From Clostridia bacterium (GTDB lineage Bacteria > Bacillota > Clostridia > Christensenellales > Aristaeellaceae), in the NCBI GenBank assembly GCA_030530315.1, contig JAUMVG010000035.1:1-35922 (forward strand): DNA of 35,922 nucleotides, given 5' to 3'. The translations under genes were made by a program, and so were the position numbers. This document shows, piece by piece, positions 1 through 8,172 of the stretch. The notes below the pieces were generated by a model, which was not told the origin of the DNA, made no database searches, and worked only from the letters and a program-made list of their open reading frames with translations. How positions within the stretch are numbered: the stretch's first letter is position 1; every line of letters starts with the position of its first letter.

Positions 1-740
1 TTCTCATAGCAGGCGTCGGTGTGGGTGTGGCCCTCCGTCTCCGCCTTGCCGCAGCTCAACGTGTTCTCATAGCAGGCGTCGGTGTGGGCGTGGCCCTCCG
101 TCTCCGCCTTGCCGCAAACGTAATTGTCCGTCAGGCTGTAGCAGGCGTCCGTGTGCTGGTGCCCCGCGCTTTCCTCCTGTTTGCAGGTCAGCTGCCGGGA
201 GTAGCAGGCGTCGCTGTGCTGGTGACCGGGGTTTTCCTCCTGGTTGCAGCTTAAAACCTTTTCGCGGCAGGCATCGGTGTGCTGATGTCCACTGCTCTCA
301 TCCTGGCCGCAGATGTAATTATCCGTCAGAGTATAGCAGGCATCGGTATGGGTGTGGGCGCCTGCGCCCACCTCCTTGCCGCAGCTCAGCACGTTCTCAT
401 AGCAGGCGTCGGTGTGGGTGTGGCCCCCCTGGCCCGCCTCCTTGCCGCAGCTCAAAACCTTCTCGCGACAGGCGTCGGTGTGGTGATGGGCCTCGACCGC
501 CTCCTTGCCTCAGATCAGCGTCCGGGTGTAGCACGCCTCGGTGTGCGTGTGGGCTTCGGCCTCCTCCTTCCCGCAGATCAGCGTCCGGGTGTAGCAGGCC
601 TCGGTGTGGGTGTGCTCCTCCTTTTCGCAGGTCAGCACCTTCTGGCCGCCCTCGGCAAATGCCGGCAGCGCGGTCATCAGCAGCGCCGCGCACATCGCCA
701 GCGCCAGTCCAATCCACGGGATGCGGTGTTTTCTGTTCAT
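1..740 (-). pseudogene. Secreted His/Cys-repeat surface protein, interrupted by an in-frame TGA, running off the window edge
   Basis: The ATG at 738-740 follows GGAGG at good spacing and opens a signal peptide (basic start, hydrophobic core, ending near PAFAEG). After it come ten units of about 21-23 residues with the pattern H-x-H-[TS]-[DE]-A-C-[YR], then a second Cys about 7-10 residues on. I translated 509-1 by hand and found it open in the same frame. The only break is TGA at 510-512 (codon 77), where the neighbouring units have TGC in LICGK. One base change would therefore truncate the product to 76 residues. Similar HTHTDACY repeats are known to me in clostridial cell-surface proteins; paired His and Cys suggest metal binding or disulfides, which is inference. 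Sequencing error, a real nonsense mutation and recoding are all possible. The 3' end lies outside the window. Confidence 0.75.
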
Positions 741-794
741 ATAAGCCTCCAGTCTATGCTTGCCGCCTCGCGGCATCGCCGCGCCGTGCGCGTG

Positions 795-821
795 ATAATA
801 CATCGTTAACCTATGTATTAT
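795..821. promoter_or_regulatory. Perfect 9-bp inverted repeat upstream of the His/Cys-repeat gene
   Basis: Arms ATAATACAT (795-803) and ATGTATTAT (813-821) flank a 9-nt spacer that contains GTTAAC. The site is about 55 bp upstream of the start at 740. It is AT-rich in a GC-rich surrounding, so it could be a regulator binding site or overlap the gene's promoter; no convincing -35/-10 pair was found there. Confidence 0.45.
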
Positions 822-968
822 TCTCGCTTTGTGGTTAAAATCCTGCTTTTGCGGGGGGATTCGCGGAAAAGTGCCTCGTTTGACCCGCGCCCGCCACAGT
901 TTGACCGCTTTCAACCCGAAAAGGTTGCAAAAACTTTCACAAACAACCAAAAACAGGGTCCTGCCCCC

Positions 969-997
969 TTGATTTTTCTGCCGAAACCATATATTAT
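969..997 (+). promoter_or_regulatory. Sigma-A type promoter of the GH94 phosphorylase gene
   Basis: TTGATT (969-974), a 17-bp spacer and TATTAT (992-997) match a housekeeping promoter. Transcription would begin near 1004, leaving a leader of about 65 nt that contains the operator-like palindrome at 1026-1045. Confidence 0.6.
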
Positions 998-1025
998 TAT
1001 TATGATCTTTTATTTTTTTGCGCTG

Positions 1026-1045
1026 CGACTAAACCGTTTTAGTCG
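1026..1045. promoter_or_regulatory. LacI-family-like operator downstream of the GH94 promoter
   Basis: Arms CGACTAAA and TTTAGTCG enclose CCGT, giving a 20-bp palindrome with one mismatched pair and a central CG step, as is typical of LacI/GalR operators. It lies about 22-41 nt after the predicted transcription start, a roadblock position. Its sequence differs from the sites at 32306-32331, so a different regulator is likely. Confidence 0.5.
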
Positions 1046-1070
1046 GCGCGATTGGGAGGAGGAAGTCTCC

Positions 1071-3503
1071 ATGGAATACGGACACTTCGAGGATCTCGCC
1101 CGCGAGTACGTCATCACCCGGCCCGACACCCCCTCGCCCTGGATCAACTACCTGGGCAGCGAGGCCTTTTTCACCCTGATGAGCAACACCGGCGGCGGCT
1201 ACAGCTTCTACAAGGACGCCCGCATGCTGCGCCTCACCCGCTATCGCTACAACAACGTGCCCACCGACGCCGGCGGACAGTACTTCTACATCAACGACAA
1301 CGGCAGCGTCTGGACTCCCGGCTGGATGCCCGTGAAGGCGAAGCTGGACGGCTATGAGTGCCGCCACGGCCTGGGCTACACCCGCATCACCGGCGTGAAA
1401 GACGGCTTGAAGGCCGAGCAGCTCTCCTTCGTGCCCCGGGGCGTGAACGCCCTGGTGACCCGCGTGCGCCTGACCAACGAATCCGACGCCGCCAAGGACA
1501 TCTCCCTGTTCAGCTTCGTGGAGTTTTGCCTGTGGAACGCCCAAGACGACTCCACCAACTTCCAGCGCAACTTCTCCACCGGCGAGGTGGAGATCGAGGG
1601 CAGCGCCATTTACCACAAGACCGAATACCGCGAGCGCCGCAACCACTTCGCGGTGTACGCCGTGAACGCCGACATCGACGGCTTCGACACCGACCGTGCG
1701 TCCTTCATCGGCTACTACAACGGCTTCGGCGAGCCCCAGGTGCCCCTGGCCAACAAGAGCAACAACAGCGTGGCCAGCGGCTTCTCCCCCATCGGCAGCC
1801 ACTGGATCAGGCGCAGCCTGAAGGCCGGCGAGTCCGTCAGCCTGATCTTCGTGCTGGCCTACTGCGAAAACCCCGACGACCGGAAGTTCGTCGCGCTCAA
1901 CGTCATCAACAAGGCCCCCGCCCACGCGGTGCTGGACCAGTTCAAGACCGACGCCCAGTTCGACGCCGCCTTCGCGGAGCTGAACGCCTACTGGGCCGAG
2001 CTGCTCTCCTCCTTCCAGGTGAACAGCGGCGACGCCCGCGTGGACCGCATGGCGGGCCTGTGGAACCAGTACCAGTGCATGGTCACCTTCAACATGAGCC
2101 GCTCCGCCAGCTACTACGAGTCCGGCATCGGCCGCGGCATGGGCTTCCGCGATTCCACCCAGGACCTGCTGGGCTTCGTGCACCTGATCCCCGCCCGCGC
2201 CCGGGAGCGCATCCTGGACATCGCCGCCACCCAGTTCCCGGACGGCAGCGCCTACCACCAGTACCAGCCGCTGACCAAGCGGGGCAACAACGACATCGGC
2301 TCCGGCTTCAACGACGACCCGCTGTGGCTGATCTTCGGCGTGGCGGCCTATGTCAAGGAGACCGGCGACACCTCCATCCTGAGGGAAATGGTGCCCTTCG
2401 ACAACGACGAGAAGCTGGCCCAGCCGCTGATGGAGCACCTGCGCCGCAGCTTCCACTACACGCTGGAGCACCGCGGCCCCCACGGCCTGCCGCTGATCGG
2501 CCGCGCCGACTGGAACGACTGCCTGAACCTGAACTGCTTCTCCAGCACCCCCGGCGAGAGCTTCCAGACCACCGAGAACAACGAATCCGGCGCGGCGGAG
2601 TCCACCTTCATCGCCGGCATGTTCACCGGCGTCTGCCCGGACTACGAAGTCCTCTGCCGCCTGTACGGCTGGACGGAGGAGGCCGAACAGGTCTCCGGCT
2701 GGTATGACGAGATGGAAAAGGCCATCCTGACCCACGGCTGGGACGGCGAGTGGTTCCTGCGCGCCTATGACGCCCATGGCGACAAGGTGGGCAGCCACGA
2801 GTGCGAGGAGGGCAAGATCTACATCGAGCCCCAGGGCTTCATCGTCATGGGCGGCGTCGGTGTCAAGGAGGGCTATGCCCAGAAGGCGCTGGATTCCGTC
2901 AACAGGCACCTGCTCAGCGAGCACGGCGTGGCCATCCTCACCCCGCCCTACACCCGCTATCACCTGGAGCTGGGCGAGATCAGCTCCTATCCGCCGGGAT
3001 ACAAGGAGAACGGCGGCATCTTCTGCCACAACAACCCCTGGATCGCGCTGGCCCAGGCGCGCCTGGGCCACGGCGGCGCGGCCTTCGACATCTACCGCCG
3101 CACCTGCCCCGCCTGGATCGAGGACCAGGAGCTGCACTTCACCGAGCCCTACGTGTACAGCCAGATGGTGGCCGGCCCCTACGCTCCCCACTTCGGCCAG
3201 GCCAAGAACAGCTGGCTGACCGGCACCGCGGCCTGGAGCTTCTACACCATCAGCCAGGGCATCCTGGGCGTCAAGCCGGACTACGACGGCCTGAGGATCG
3301 ACCCGTGCCTGCCCAAGGAGCTGACGGACCTGCGCCTGGTGCGCAAGTTCCGCGGCAGCACCTACAACATCCACATCGTCAACAGAGCCGGCGACGAGAA
3401 GGGCAAGCTGACCCTGACCGTGGACGGCGCGGCCGTCGAGGGCGGCGTCATTCCCGCCGACGCGGCGTCCGCGACCCACGAGGTCGAGGCCGTGCTGGCG
3501 TAA
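1071..3503 (+). CDS. GH94 glycoside phosphorylase, probably cellobiose phosphorylase
   Basis: This 810-residue protein has no signal peptide and should act in the cytosol, splitting a beta-glucoside such as cellobiose with phosphate to give glucose 1-phosphate and glucose. Length and layout fit GH94: an N-terminal beta-sandwich (roughly residues 1-300), a helical linker, and an alpha/alpha barrel. Barrel signatures include GRGMGFRDSTQDLLG, YHQYQPLTKRGNNDIGSG and NDDPLWL; Asp415/416 in the last motif should include the general acid. The ATG at 1071 follows GGGAGGAGG. An in-frame extension to 813 would cross the promoter and is rejected. The gene is alone on its strand and ends at a long hairpin. 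Cellodextrin or other GH94 specificity cannot be excluded from sequence alone. Confidence 0.88.
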   Translation: MEYGHFEDLAREYVITRPDTPSPWINYLGSEAFFTLMSNTGGGYSFYKDARMLRLTRYRYNNVPTDAGGQYFYINDNGSVWTPGWMPVKAKLDGYECRHGLGYTRITGVKDGLKAEQLSFVPRGVNALVTRVRLTNESDAAKDISLFSFVEFCLWNAQDDSTNFQRNFSTGEVEIEGSAIYHKTEYRERRNHFAVYAVNADIDGFDTDRASFIGYYNGFGEPQVPLANKSNNSVASGFSPIGSHWIRRSLKAGESVSLIFVLAYCENPDDRKFVALNVINKAPAHAVLDQFKTDAQFDAAFAELNAYWAELLSSFQVNSGDARVDRMAGLWNQYQCMVTFNMSRSASYYESGIGRGMGFRDSTQDLLGFVHLIPARARERILDIAATQFPDGSAYHQYQPLTKRGNNDIGSGFNDDPLWLIFGVAAYVKETGDTSILREMVPFDNDEKLAQPLMEHLRRSFHYTLEHRGPHGLPLIGRADWNDCLNLNCFSSTPGESFQTTENNESGAAESTFIAGMFTGVCPDYEVLCRLYGWTEEAEQVSGWYDEMEKAILTHGWDGEWFLRAYDAHGDKVGSHECEEGKIYIEPQGFIVMGGVGVKEGYAQKALDSVNRHLLSEHGVAILTPPYTRYHLELGEISSYPPGYKENGGIFCHNNPWIALAQARLGHGGAAFDIYRRTCPAWIEDQELHFTEPYVYSQMVAGPYAPHFGQAKNSWLTGTAAWSFYTISQGILGVKPDYDGLRIDPCLPKELTDLRLVRKFRGSTYNIHIVNRAGDEKGKLTLTVDGAAVEGGVIPADAASATHEVEAVLA

Positions 3504-3564
3504 GCCGCCACCTTCCCCGAAAGGTTTTCGGCGGGTTCCACAGCGCCCGCCACCGGTAAAGAAG

Positions 3565-3610
3565 GGGGCTGTCCCAGAATGACCGTTGCAGGTCGTTCTG
3601 AGACAGCCCC
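3565..3610. terminator. Long hairpin terminator shared by the convergent GH94 and GNAT genes
   Basis: GGGGCTGTC at the left edge pairs with GACAGCCCC at the right edge, and inner blocks CAGAA/TTCTG and GACC/GGTC extend the stem to about 18 pairs around GTTGCA. It lies between the two convergent stop codons. The plus-strand exit is GTTTATT and the minus-strand exit TTCTTTA, so it probably ends transcription from both sides. Confidence 0.7.
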
Positions 3611-3641
3611 GTTTATTATGGAAGATCGCAGGCATTTCCAA

Positions 3642-4205
3642 TTATTCCCTGTTTTCTCTTCGCTCCAGTATGTACTCCATCGACGATTCCGTCCTGCCGT
3701 AGCGGGTTTGCCAGGGGATGGTCTTGACATAGCGAAAGCCGCACTTCTCGATCACCCGGCGGGAGCGGTCGTTGCGGACAAAGTGGCCCACGATGATGAA
3801 GTCCAGCTTCACCTCGTCGAACAGCCAGTCGATGACGGCCCGCACGGCCTCCGTCATCAGGCCCCTGCCCCAGTAGTCCCTGGACAGCACATAGCCGATC
3901 TCCCTGCCCCGCTTCCGGGCCAGGTCCAGCTCCGGGTAGCGATCCTCCTCATAGGTCTCGATACCCAGCGATCCGACCACCTTTCCCTCATATTCCAGGG
4001 CGAAGGTCCTTTTCTCGCGGATGAACATGTCGAGGATCTCCCGGGACTCGTCGATGCTCCTGTGGGGCAGCCAGCCGGCCATCTGGCCCACGCCGTCCAC
4101 CCGGGCATAGGCGTAGAAATCCTCCAGGTCCGTCTCCTGCCAGGGCCTCAGCACCAGCCGCTCCGTCTTCAACACGACGCCCGTTATGTCAATCGCCGCG
4201 TTCAC
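3642..4205 (-). CDS. GNAT-family N-acetyltransferase (RimJ/RimL type)
   Basis: The 187-residue product begins with the RimJ/RimL-type opening LKTERLVLRPWQETDLEDFY. It has the acetyl-CoA-binding region IGYVLSRDYWGRGLMTEAVRAVIDW, corresponding to the GNAT Q/RxxGxG/A loop, and the later segment NDRSRRVIEKCGFRYV. It would transfer an acetyl group from acetyl-CoA to an amine on a small molecule or protein N-terminus; the substrate is unknown. The start is GTG at 4203-4205 with a weak GGCGGGTGAG-like site upstream. It is the last gene of the minus-strand run, 83 bp after the Nudix gene, and faces the shared terminator. Confidence 0.85.
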   Translation of the reverse strand: MNAAIDITGVVLKTERLVLRPWQETDLEDFYAYARVDGVGQMAGWLPHRSIDESREILDMFIREKRTFALEYEGKVVGSLGIETYEEDRYPELDLARKRGREIGYVLSRDYWGRGLMTEAVRAVIDWLFDEVKLDFIIVGHFVRNDRSRRVIEKCGFRYVKTIPWQTRYGRTESSMEYILERRENRE

Positions 4206-4262
4206 GCGCTCACCCGCCTTCTGTTTCCAATATGCATATCAGCCTGCCCGTTCGGCAAACTC

Positions 4263-4297
4263 AATTCCCAATTCCCAATTCTCAATTCTCAATTCCC
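4263..4297. repeat. Five tandem 7-nt units (AATTCCC/AATTCTC)
   Basis: Five contiguous 7-mers, AATTCCC twice, AATTCTC twice and AATTCCC once, lie at the 3' end of the Nudix gene. Its stop codon (4289-4291) and last residues are inside the repeat. A degenerate relative on the opposite strand is at 17503-17524. Confidence 0.8.
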
Positions 4298-4846
4298 CAG
4301 GTATTGCCTCAGCACCTCCATCCCCGGCGTCGGCACGCAGTACACGTCTCGCCGGGTCGGCAGCTCGGCCCAGGTGGTCTCCAGGTCGAACCAGTCCACC
4401 CGCTCCACCTCGTCAGCCTGGAGCGTCAGCCGGTCGATATCCACCGGCTCCATGTAGACGAACACGTGGGCCAGCTCGTTGTCCCGGAAGGGCCTGTCGT
4501 AGAAGACCTTTTCATAGCGGATGTCGAAGGTGCCCGCCGGACGCAGCTGTTCCGGTTCGGCATGGATGCCCAGCTCCTCCTCCAGCTCCCGCAGGGCGGA
4601 CGCCAGCGGCGCGTCCCCCGCCTGGATGTGTCCGGCGGAGGAGGTGTCGTACTTGCCGGGAAAGGAGTCCTTGTGGGCGGCACGCTTTTGCAGCAGCACC
4701 TGCCAGCGCCCGTTCACGCGCCGGACCACCCACACGTGGGCCGTGCGGTGGCGAATGCCCACCCGATGGGCGACATCCCGGGCCACGATCTCGCCCGTGG
4801 GATTGCCCTGCGCGTCGCAGACGTCGAAGTATTCCATGTCCGTCAT
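4289..4846 (-). CDS. Nudix hydrolase, isopentenyl-diphosphate-isomerase-like subgroup
   Basis: The 185-residue protein has a recognisable Nudix box, GHIQAGD followed by RELEEELGI, with Asp where the consensus has the first Glu (G-x5-D). The N-terminal part (EYFDVCDAQGNPTGEIVARDVAHRVGIRHRTAHVWVV) and the QKRAAHKDSFPGKYDTS stretch resemble IDI/YfcD-like Nudix enzymes, which act on nucleoside or other diphosphates using Mg. The exact substrate is not readable. ATG at 4846 or ATG at 4837 could start it; a purine-rich GGGGGAGAG lies just upstream. It begins 37 bp after the SH3-like gene, so cotranscription is likely. Its last codons fall in a 7-nt tandem repeat, so the native C-terminus may have been altered. 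Confidence 0.85.
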   Translation of the reverse strand: MTDMEYFDVCDAQGNPTGEIVARDVAHRVGIRHRTAHVWVVRRVNGRWQVLLQKRAAHKDSFPGKYDTSSAGHIQAGDAPLASALRELEEELGIHAEPEQLRPAGTFDIRYEKVFYDRPFRDNELAHVFVYMEPVDIDRLTLQADEVERVDWFDLETTWAELPTRRDVYCVPTPGMEVLRQYLGN

Positions 4847-4883
4847 CTCTCCCCCGCATTGAAGTCCGGCGGTACCTCCCGCC

Positions 4884-5963
4884 TCAGTCGATCATGTCCG
4901 CGGGCACATAGCCCCGGCTGTTGCGCTGCTCGCCGTCGTCATAGAATTCGACGAACGCGAACTCCCCGTCGTACTCCAGCAGCGTGACGGACTCGCCGGC
5001 GTTCAGCCAGAAGCGCTCGGCGGCGGCCCAGTCCGGCGCGGCGTAGATGGTGCCGGACCAGTTCGCCCGGACGCGGGTCCTCAAGTGATCCGCCCAGGGG
5101 ATGTCCCCCTGCACCGTCATGCGCTTCAGGCCCGTGTAACCGCGGCACAGGCGTCCGTCCTCCCAGTATTCGATCAGCACCCAGGTGACGCCGTTGCCCT
5201 TTTCGTACTCCAGCGCGGTGATCCGGGTGGACTGGGGCATGTGGCCCAGCCACACGCTGTACCGGTCCGGGCAGCCCCGAAGCGCCAGGCGCTGGTTCGG
5301 CACGGCCGGGACGCCCTCGATGACGTCGTACCCCGCGCCGTCGTCCAGCCAGAAGCCGCCGACGCCGCCGAGCATGCCGCTCTCGCCGTACTCCCCGTCG
5401 TCATCGTCGCCGTACTGCTCGCTGCCGTAGCCGCCCAGCATGCCGCTCTCGCCGTACAGGCCGTCGTCCAGCGCCCAGTCGAATATGTAGCCCCGACTGT
5501 CCGCACGGTTGTCCCGATCGTAGAATTCGATGTAGGCGTAGCCGTTCTCGTAGCCCAGCACCGTCACCGCGTCGTCCTCTGACAATTTAGCCCGCCAGGC
5601 CCCCTTCTCCGAGGGCGCGGCGTACACCGTGCAGTCCTCCGCCACAGAGGCGCTCTGCCAGAGGTGGTCCGCCCAGGGAATGCTGCCGTTCACCGCCATG
5701 CGCTTCAGGCCTGTGTAGCCGCGATAGAGCTTCCCGCCGCTCTCGTACTCCACCAGCACCCAGGTGACATCGTTGCCCTCCTCATACTCATGGGCGATGA
5801 TCCGGGTGGACTGGGGCATCATGTCCAGCCACGCATAGCGGGTGTTCGGACCCGTCCTCAGGGCCAGGTCCTGATTGGGCGAGGCGCTCACGCCCGCCAT
5901 CGCGCCGACGGCGGACAGCGCAAGCATCAGCGCGCACACCCAGGCCAGTATTTTCCTCTTCAT
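4884..5963 (-). CDS. Exported protein with two copies of an SH3-like module
   Basis: The ATG at 5961-5963 follows AGGAGG at 7 nt and starts a signal peptide (MKRKILAWVCALMLALSAVGAMA). The mature part has two homologous units of about 135 residues, each starting PNQ-x-LALR and containing MPQSTRI, GNxVTWVLxEY, RGYTGLKRM, IPWADHL, a xxIYAAP-like strand and EFYD...SRGY. This pattern resembles bacterial SH3-like (SH3b) modules that bind cell wall or protein ligands. The units are joined by a Gly/Asp-rich linker in which YGESGMLGG occurs twice. No catalytic motif was recognised. It follows the lamin-tail gene after 174 bp and may form part of the envelope cluster. Product 359 residues. Confidence 0.75.
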   Translation of the reverse strand: MKRKILAWVCALMLALSAVGAMAGVSASPNQDLALRTGPNTRYAWLDMMPQSTRIIAHEYEEGNDVTWVLVEYESGGKLYRGYTGLKRMAVNGSIPWADHLWQSASVAEDCTVYAAPSEKGAWRAKLSEDDAVTVLGYENGYAYIEFYDRDNRADSRGYIFDWALDDGLYGESGMLGGYGSEQYGDDDDGEYGESGMLGGVGGFWLDDGAGYDVIEGVPAVPNQRLALRGCPDRYSVWLGHMPQSTRITALEYEKGNGVTWVLIEYWEDGRLCRGYTGLKRMTVQGDIPWADHLRTRVRANWSGTIYAAPDWAAAERFWLNAGESVTLLEYDGEFAFVEFYDDGEQRNSRGYVPADMID

Positions 5964-6137
5964 GCGGATTCCTCCTCTCGCGGGAGCTCTGCCCCCTCTT
6001 TCCAATCCTTGGACGGCACAGCCCCGTCTCGGGTTGCAGCTTTGGAGGAAATCTTTGGCTTTTATGATAACCCAAAGGGGCCGCCCATTCGCGATCACGA
6101 TCGGTCGCTTCAAGGCAGCCCCTTCATTCATCATCCG

Positions 6138-7409
6138 TCAGGCGGTGGGCGTTCCCACGCTCCAGCTGCCGTCCGTGCCGCGAATGTAGGCGGCGTCGGT
6201 CCTCAGCAGGTCGTAGGTCGCAGTATCCACCGGCTGGCCGTTGGCGTTGCTCAGCGTGACGGTCTCGCCTTCGCTGCTCAGCCGGAAGCCGGTGTGCAGG
6301 TGGGCCGGGTTGTCCAGGCGGTTCATGCCGGAGCAGTGCACCAGCAGGGTGCCGCCCGCGGGCACCACCACGCCGCTGGGGAACTTCCACAGGCGGGGCA
6401 GCTGCGGGTTGTCCGACAGATACCAGCCGCTGATGTCCACGTCGGCGCCGGAGGTGTTGCGCAGCAGCACGTAATCCTGGGCCACGCCGTTCTCGTCCAG
6501 CCCGTACTGGGTGCTGGAGGCCACGATCTCGGCCAGCTGCACGTTGGCGGACTGCACCACGCTGGTCATGGCCTGGTAGTTCTCATCGGTGTTCAGAAGG
6601 CCCGGCGTGGTCCGCGTGTCCTTGGCCCAGCTGTTGCGGTCCCGGCGCACATAGGCTTCGTTCTCCGCCAGCGCGGGGATGTTCACCGTATCCACAGCCA
6701 CGTCCGCCGTGTTGAACAGCATCAGCACGTCGCCGCCGGAGGACAGGCGGAAGGGCGCGTGCAGCTCCTCTCCCAGCTCCGCGTGGAGGGTGCTGTCGGC
6801 GTAGACGATGGCGCATTCGCCGGCCTGGAGAATCACATCCGGGAACACGAACACGTTGCCCGCCTTGGCGCTCTTGGCCAGTATGTAGCCCTGGAGGTTG
6901 ACGGGCCGGTTGCCGACGTTGGCCACCTCGATCCAGTCGGGCGTGGCGCCGTTGGCATCCACCAGCACGCCGCCGTTGGCGCTCATGATCTCGTTCAGGC
7001 GCACCGGGCCCTCGCCGTGGATCTCCGAAACCTGGGCGGCCACGGGCCGCTCGGCCTTGTCCTGGGTCCCGCCGAGGCTGAAGCCGCCGGGCATCAGGCC
7101 CTGGAGCACCAGTCCCAGCGCGATGATCGCCACGCATACGCCCAGCAGGGGCACAAAGCCCCGGGGCAGCCTGCCGCCGCTCGCGCCCTGGGGCGCGGCC
7201 TTCGGCCGCGGATTCGCCGCCGGACGCGGCGCCTGGGCCGCGGGCCTCTGCGCGGGACGCGGACCTGCCGCGGGGCGCTGGCCGGAATAGGCCCTGTTCC
7301 CCGTGGGCGCCGCGGTGCGCTGCGCCGGGCGGCTGTCGTTCAGGCTTCCAAACCGGCTGGGCTGCCCGCCGCTCGACTGCGGGCGCACCGGCCTGTTGTT
7401 ATCGGTCAA
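6138..7409 (-). CDS. Membrane-anchored protein with two lamin-tail (LTD) domains
   Basis: The product of about 423 residues has a Pro/Arg/Ala-rich, probably cytoplasmic N-terminus (1-80), one membrane helix (about 84-104) and an outside part with two LTD-like beta domains, near residues 136-255 (VRLNEIMSANGG, DWIEVANVGNRPVNLQGY) and 295-415 (VQLAEIVASSTQ, YVLLRNTSGADVDISGWYLSD). LTD domains are known as immunoglobulin-like modules in extracellular and CotH-associated proteins. I chose the TTG at 7407-7409 because GGGAG sits 8 nt upstream; the in-frame TTG at 7424 lacks such a site. It follows the DUF4956 gene closely and shares its domain type and topology with the CotH protein, which suggests they work together at the surface. 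Confidence 0.8.
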   Translation of the reverse strand: MTDNNRPVRPQSSGGQPSRFGSLNDSRPAQRTAAPTGNRAYSGQRPAAGPRPAQRPAAQAPRPAANPRPKAAPQGASGGRLPRGFVPLLGVCVAIIALGLVLQGLMPGGFSLGGTQDKAERPVAAQVSEIHGEGPVRLNEIMSANGGVLVDANGATPDWIEVANVGNRPVNLQGYILAKSAKAGNVFVFPDVILQAGECAIVYADSTLHAELGEELHAPFRLSSGGDVLMLFNTADVAVDTVNIPALAENEAYVRRDRNSWAKDTRTTPGLLNTDENYQAMTSVVQSANVQLAEIVASSTQYGLDENGVAQDYVLLRNTSGADVDISGWYLSDNPQLPRLWKFPSGVVVPAGGTLLVHCSGMNRLDNPAHLHTGFRLSSEGETVTLSNANGQPVDTATYDLLRTDAAYIRGTDGSWSVGTPTA

Positions 7410-7446
7410 GAGGATCACTCCCAATTATCAGATGTCACCGGTTGGA

Positions 7447-8106
7447 TCAGACGGCCTCGCCCTGATAGGAGACCAGGGTCGCGTCGTAGACGCCGGGCAC
7501 GCCGCGCAGCTTGTTCAGCAGGGCGTCGGGCTTGTCCACGCGCACCTCATAGGTGGCCTCGATGCCGTTGCCGGTGACGGTCTTGCTCTTCAGCTGCTGC
7601 ACCTTCAGGCCGTTGACCAGCTGGTTGGCCTGGCGCTCAGCCTCTTCGCCCATGCGGATGACCAGCAGGTAGCTGTTGATGCCCTTGGACTGGATGTGCA
7701 CCAGCAGGGTCAGCAGCAGGCCGATGCCCACCACCGCGCAGGCGGTCAGGAAGAACTGGCCCGCGCCCAGCAGGATGCCCATGGTCAGCGCCCAGAACAT
7801 GTAGGCGGTGTCCAGCGGATCCTTCACGGCAGTGCGGAAGCGAACGATGGACAGCGCGCCAACCATGCCCATGGAGAGCTGGATGGACTCGCGGATACAC
7901 ATGACCACCGGGCAGGTGATCAGCGTCATCATCACCAGGGTCAGCGTGAAGTTATTGGAGTACATCACGCCGCGGTAGTTGCGCCGGTAGATCCACGCGA
8001 TGAACAGGCCCGCCGCCAGCGCGAGCACCAGGGAGAGCAGGATCGTGGGAAAGGACGCGGGGGTGATGGTCTGTGAGCTGAAGAGATTGGCAAAGATGCT
8101 GTTCAT
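7447..8106 (-). CDS. DUF4956-family membrane protein
   Basis: This 219-residue protein has hydrophobic segments at about 20-40, 53-71 and 101-137, the last probably two passes or one long hairpin. The conserved segment MGMVGALSIVRFR...KDPLDTAYMFWALTMGI is the signature I associate with DUF4956. The C-terminal 80 residues are soluble and may fold as a small alpha/beta domain. Genes of this family are commonly found beside VTC-type polyphosphate polymerases. Because yeast VTC pairs a catalytic domain with small membrane subunits, a role as membrane partner or channel for polyphosphate is plausible but is inference. ATG at 8104-8106 has AGGAGG 10 nt upstream. It lies 66 bp after the VTC gene. 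Confidence 0.85.
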   Translation of the reverse strand: MNSIFANLFSSQTITPASFPTILLSLVLALAAGLFIAWIYRRNYRGVMYSNNFTLTLVMMTLITCPVVMCIRESIQLSMGMVGALSIVRFRTAVKDPLDTAYMFWALTMGILLGAGQFFLTACAVVGIGLLLTLLVHIQSKGINSYLLVIRMGEEAERQANQLVNGLKVQQLKSKTVTGNGIEATYEVRVDKPDALLNKLRGVPGVYDATLVSYQGEAV

Positions 8107-8172
8107 GGGCTTTCTTCCTCCTGTTGATCTGAATGTATATCAGGGATAGTCTATCCAAAGGTCACATTGCGC

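Larger units (their letters stand above)
741..1070. other. Divergent intergenic region between the His/Cys-repeat gene and the GH94 gene
   Basis: This 330-bp stretch holds the ribosome binding site of the minus-strand gene, the palindrome at 795-821, an unassigned middle part (about 822-968), and the promoter and operator of the plus-strand phosphorylase. An open frame from 813 runs through it into the phosphorylase, but the initiation signals are at 1071. Confidence 0.6.

Noticed and set aside
510-512. Selenocysteine insertion at the TGA in the His/Cys-repeat gene
   Set aside because: TGA replaces a Cys codon, which is suggestive, but I saw no convincing stem-loop immediately downstream, only one of many equivalent Cys positions is affected, and no selenium genes are in the window.
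1-720. CRISPR-like or noncoding tandem array
   Set aside because: The periodicity of about 63-69 bp is explained by a coding repeat in one frame on the minus strand, with variation mostly between amino-acid-similar codons.
1029-3641. 870-codon open frame antisense to the GH94 gene
   Set aside because: It mirrors the codon bias of a GC-rich gene; its translation is low-complexity Val/Gly/Ala/His-rich with no family features. Similar long antisense frames lie over hemW, lepA and the TRAP genes.
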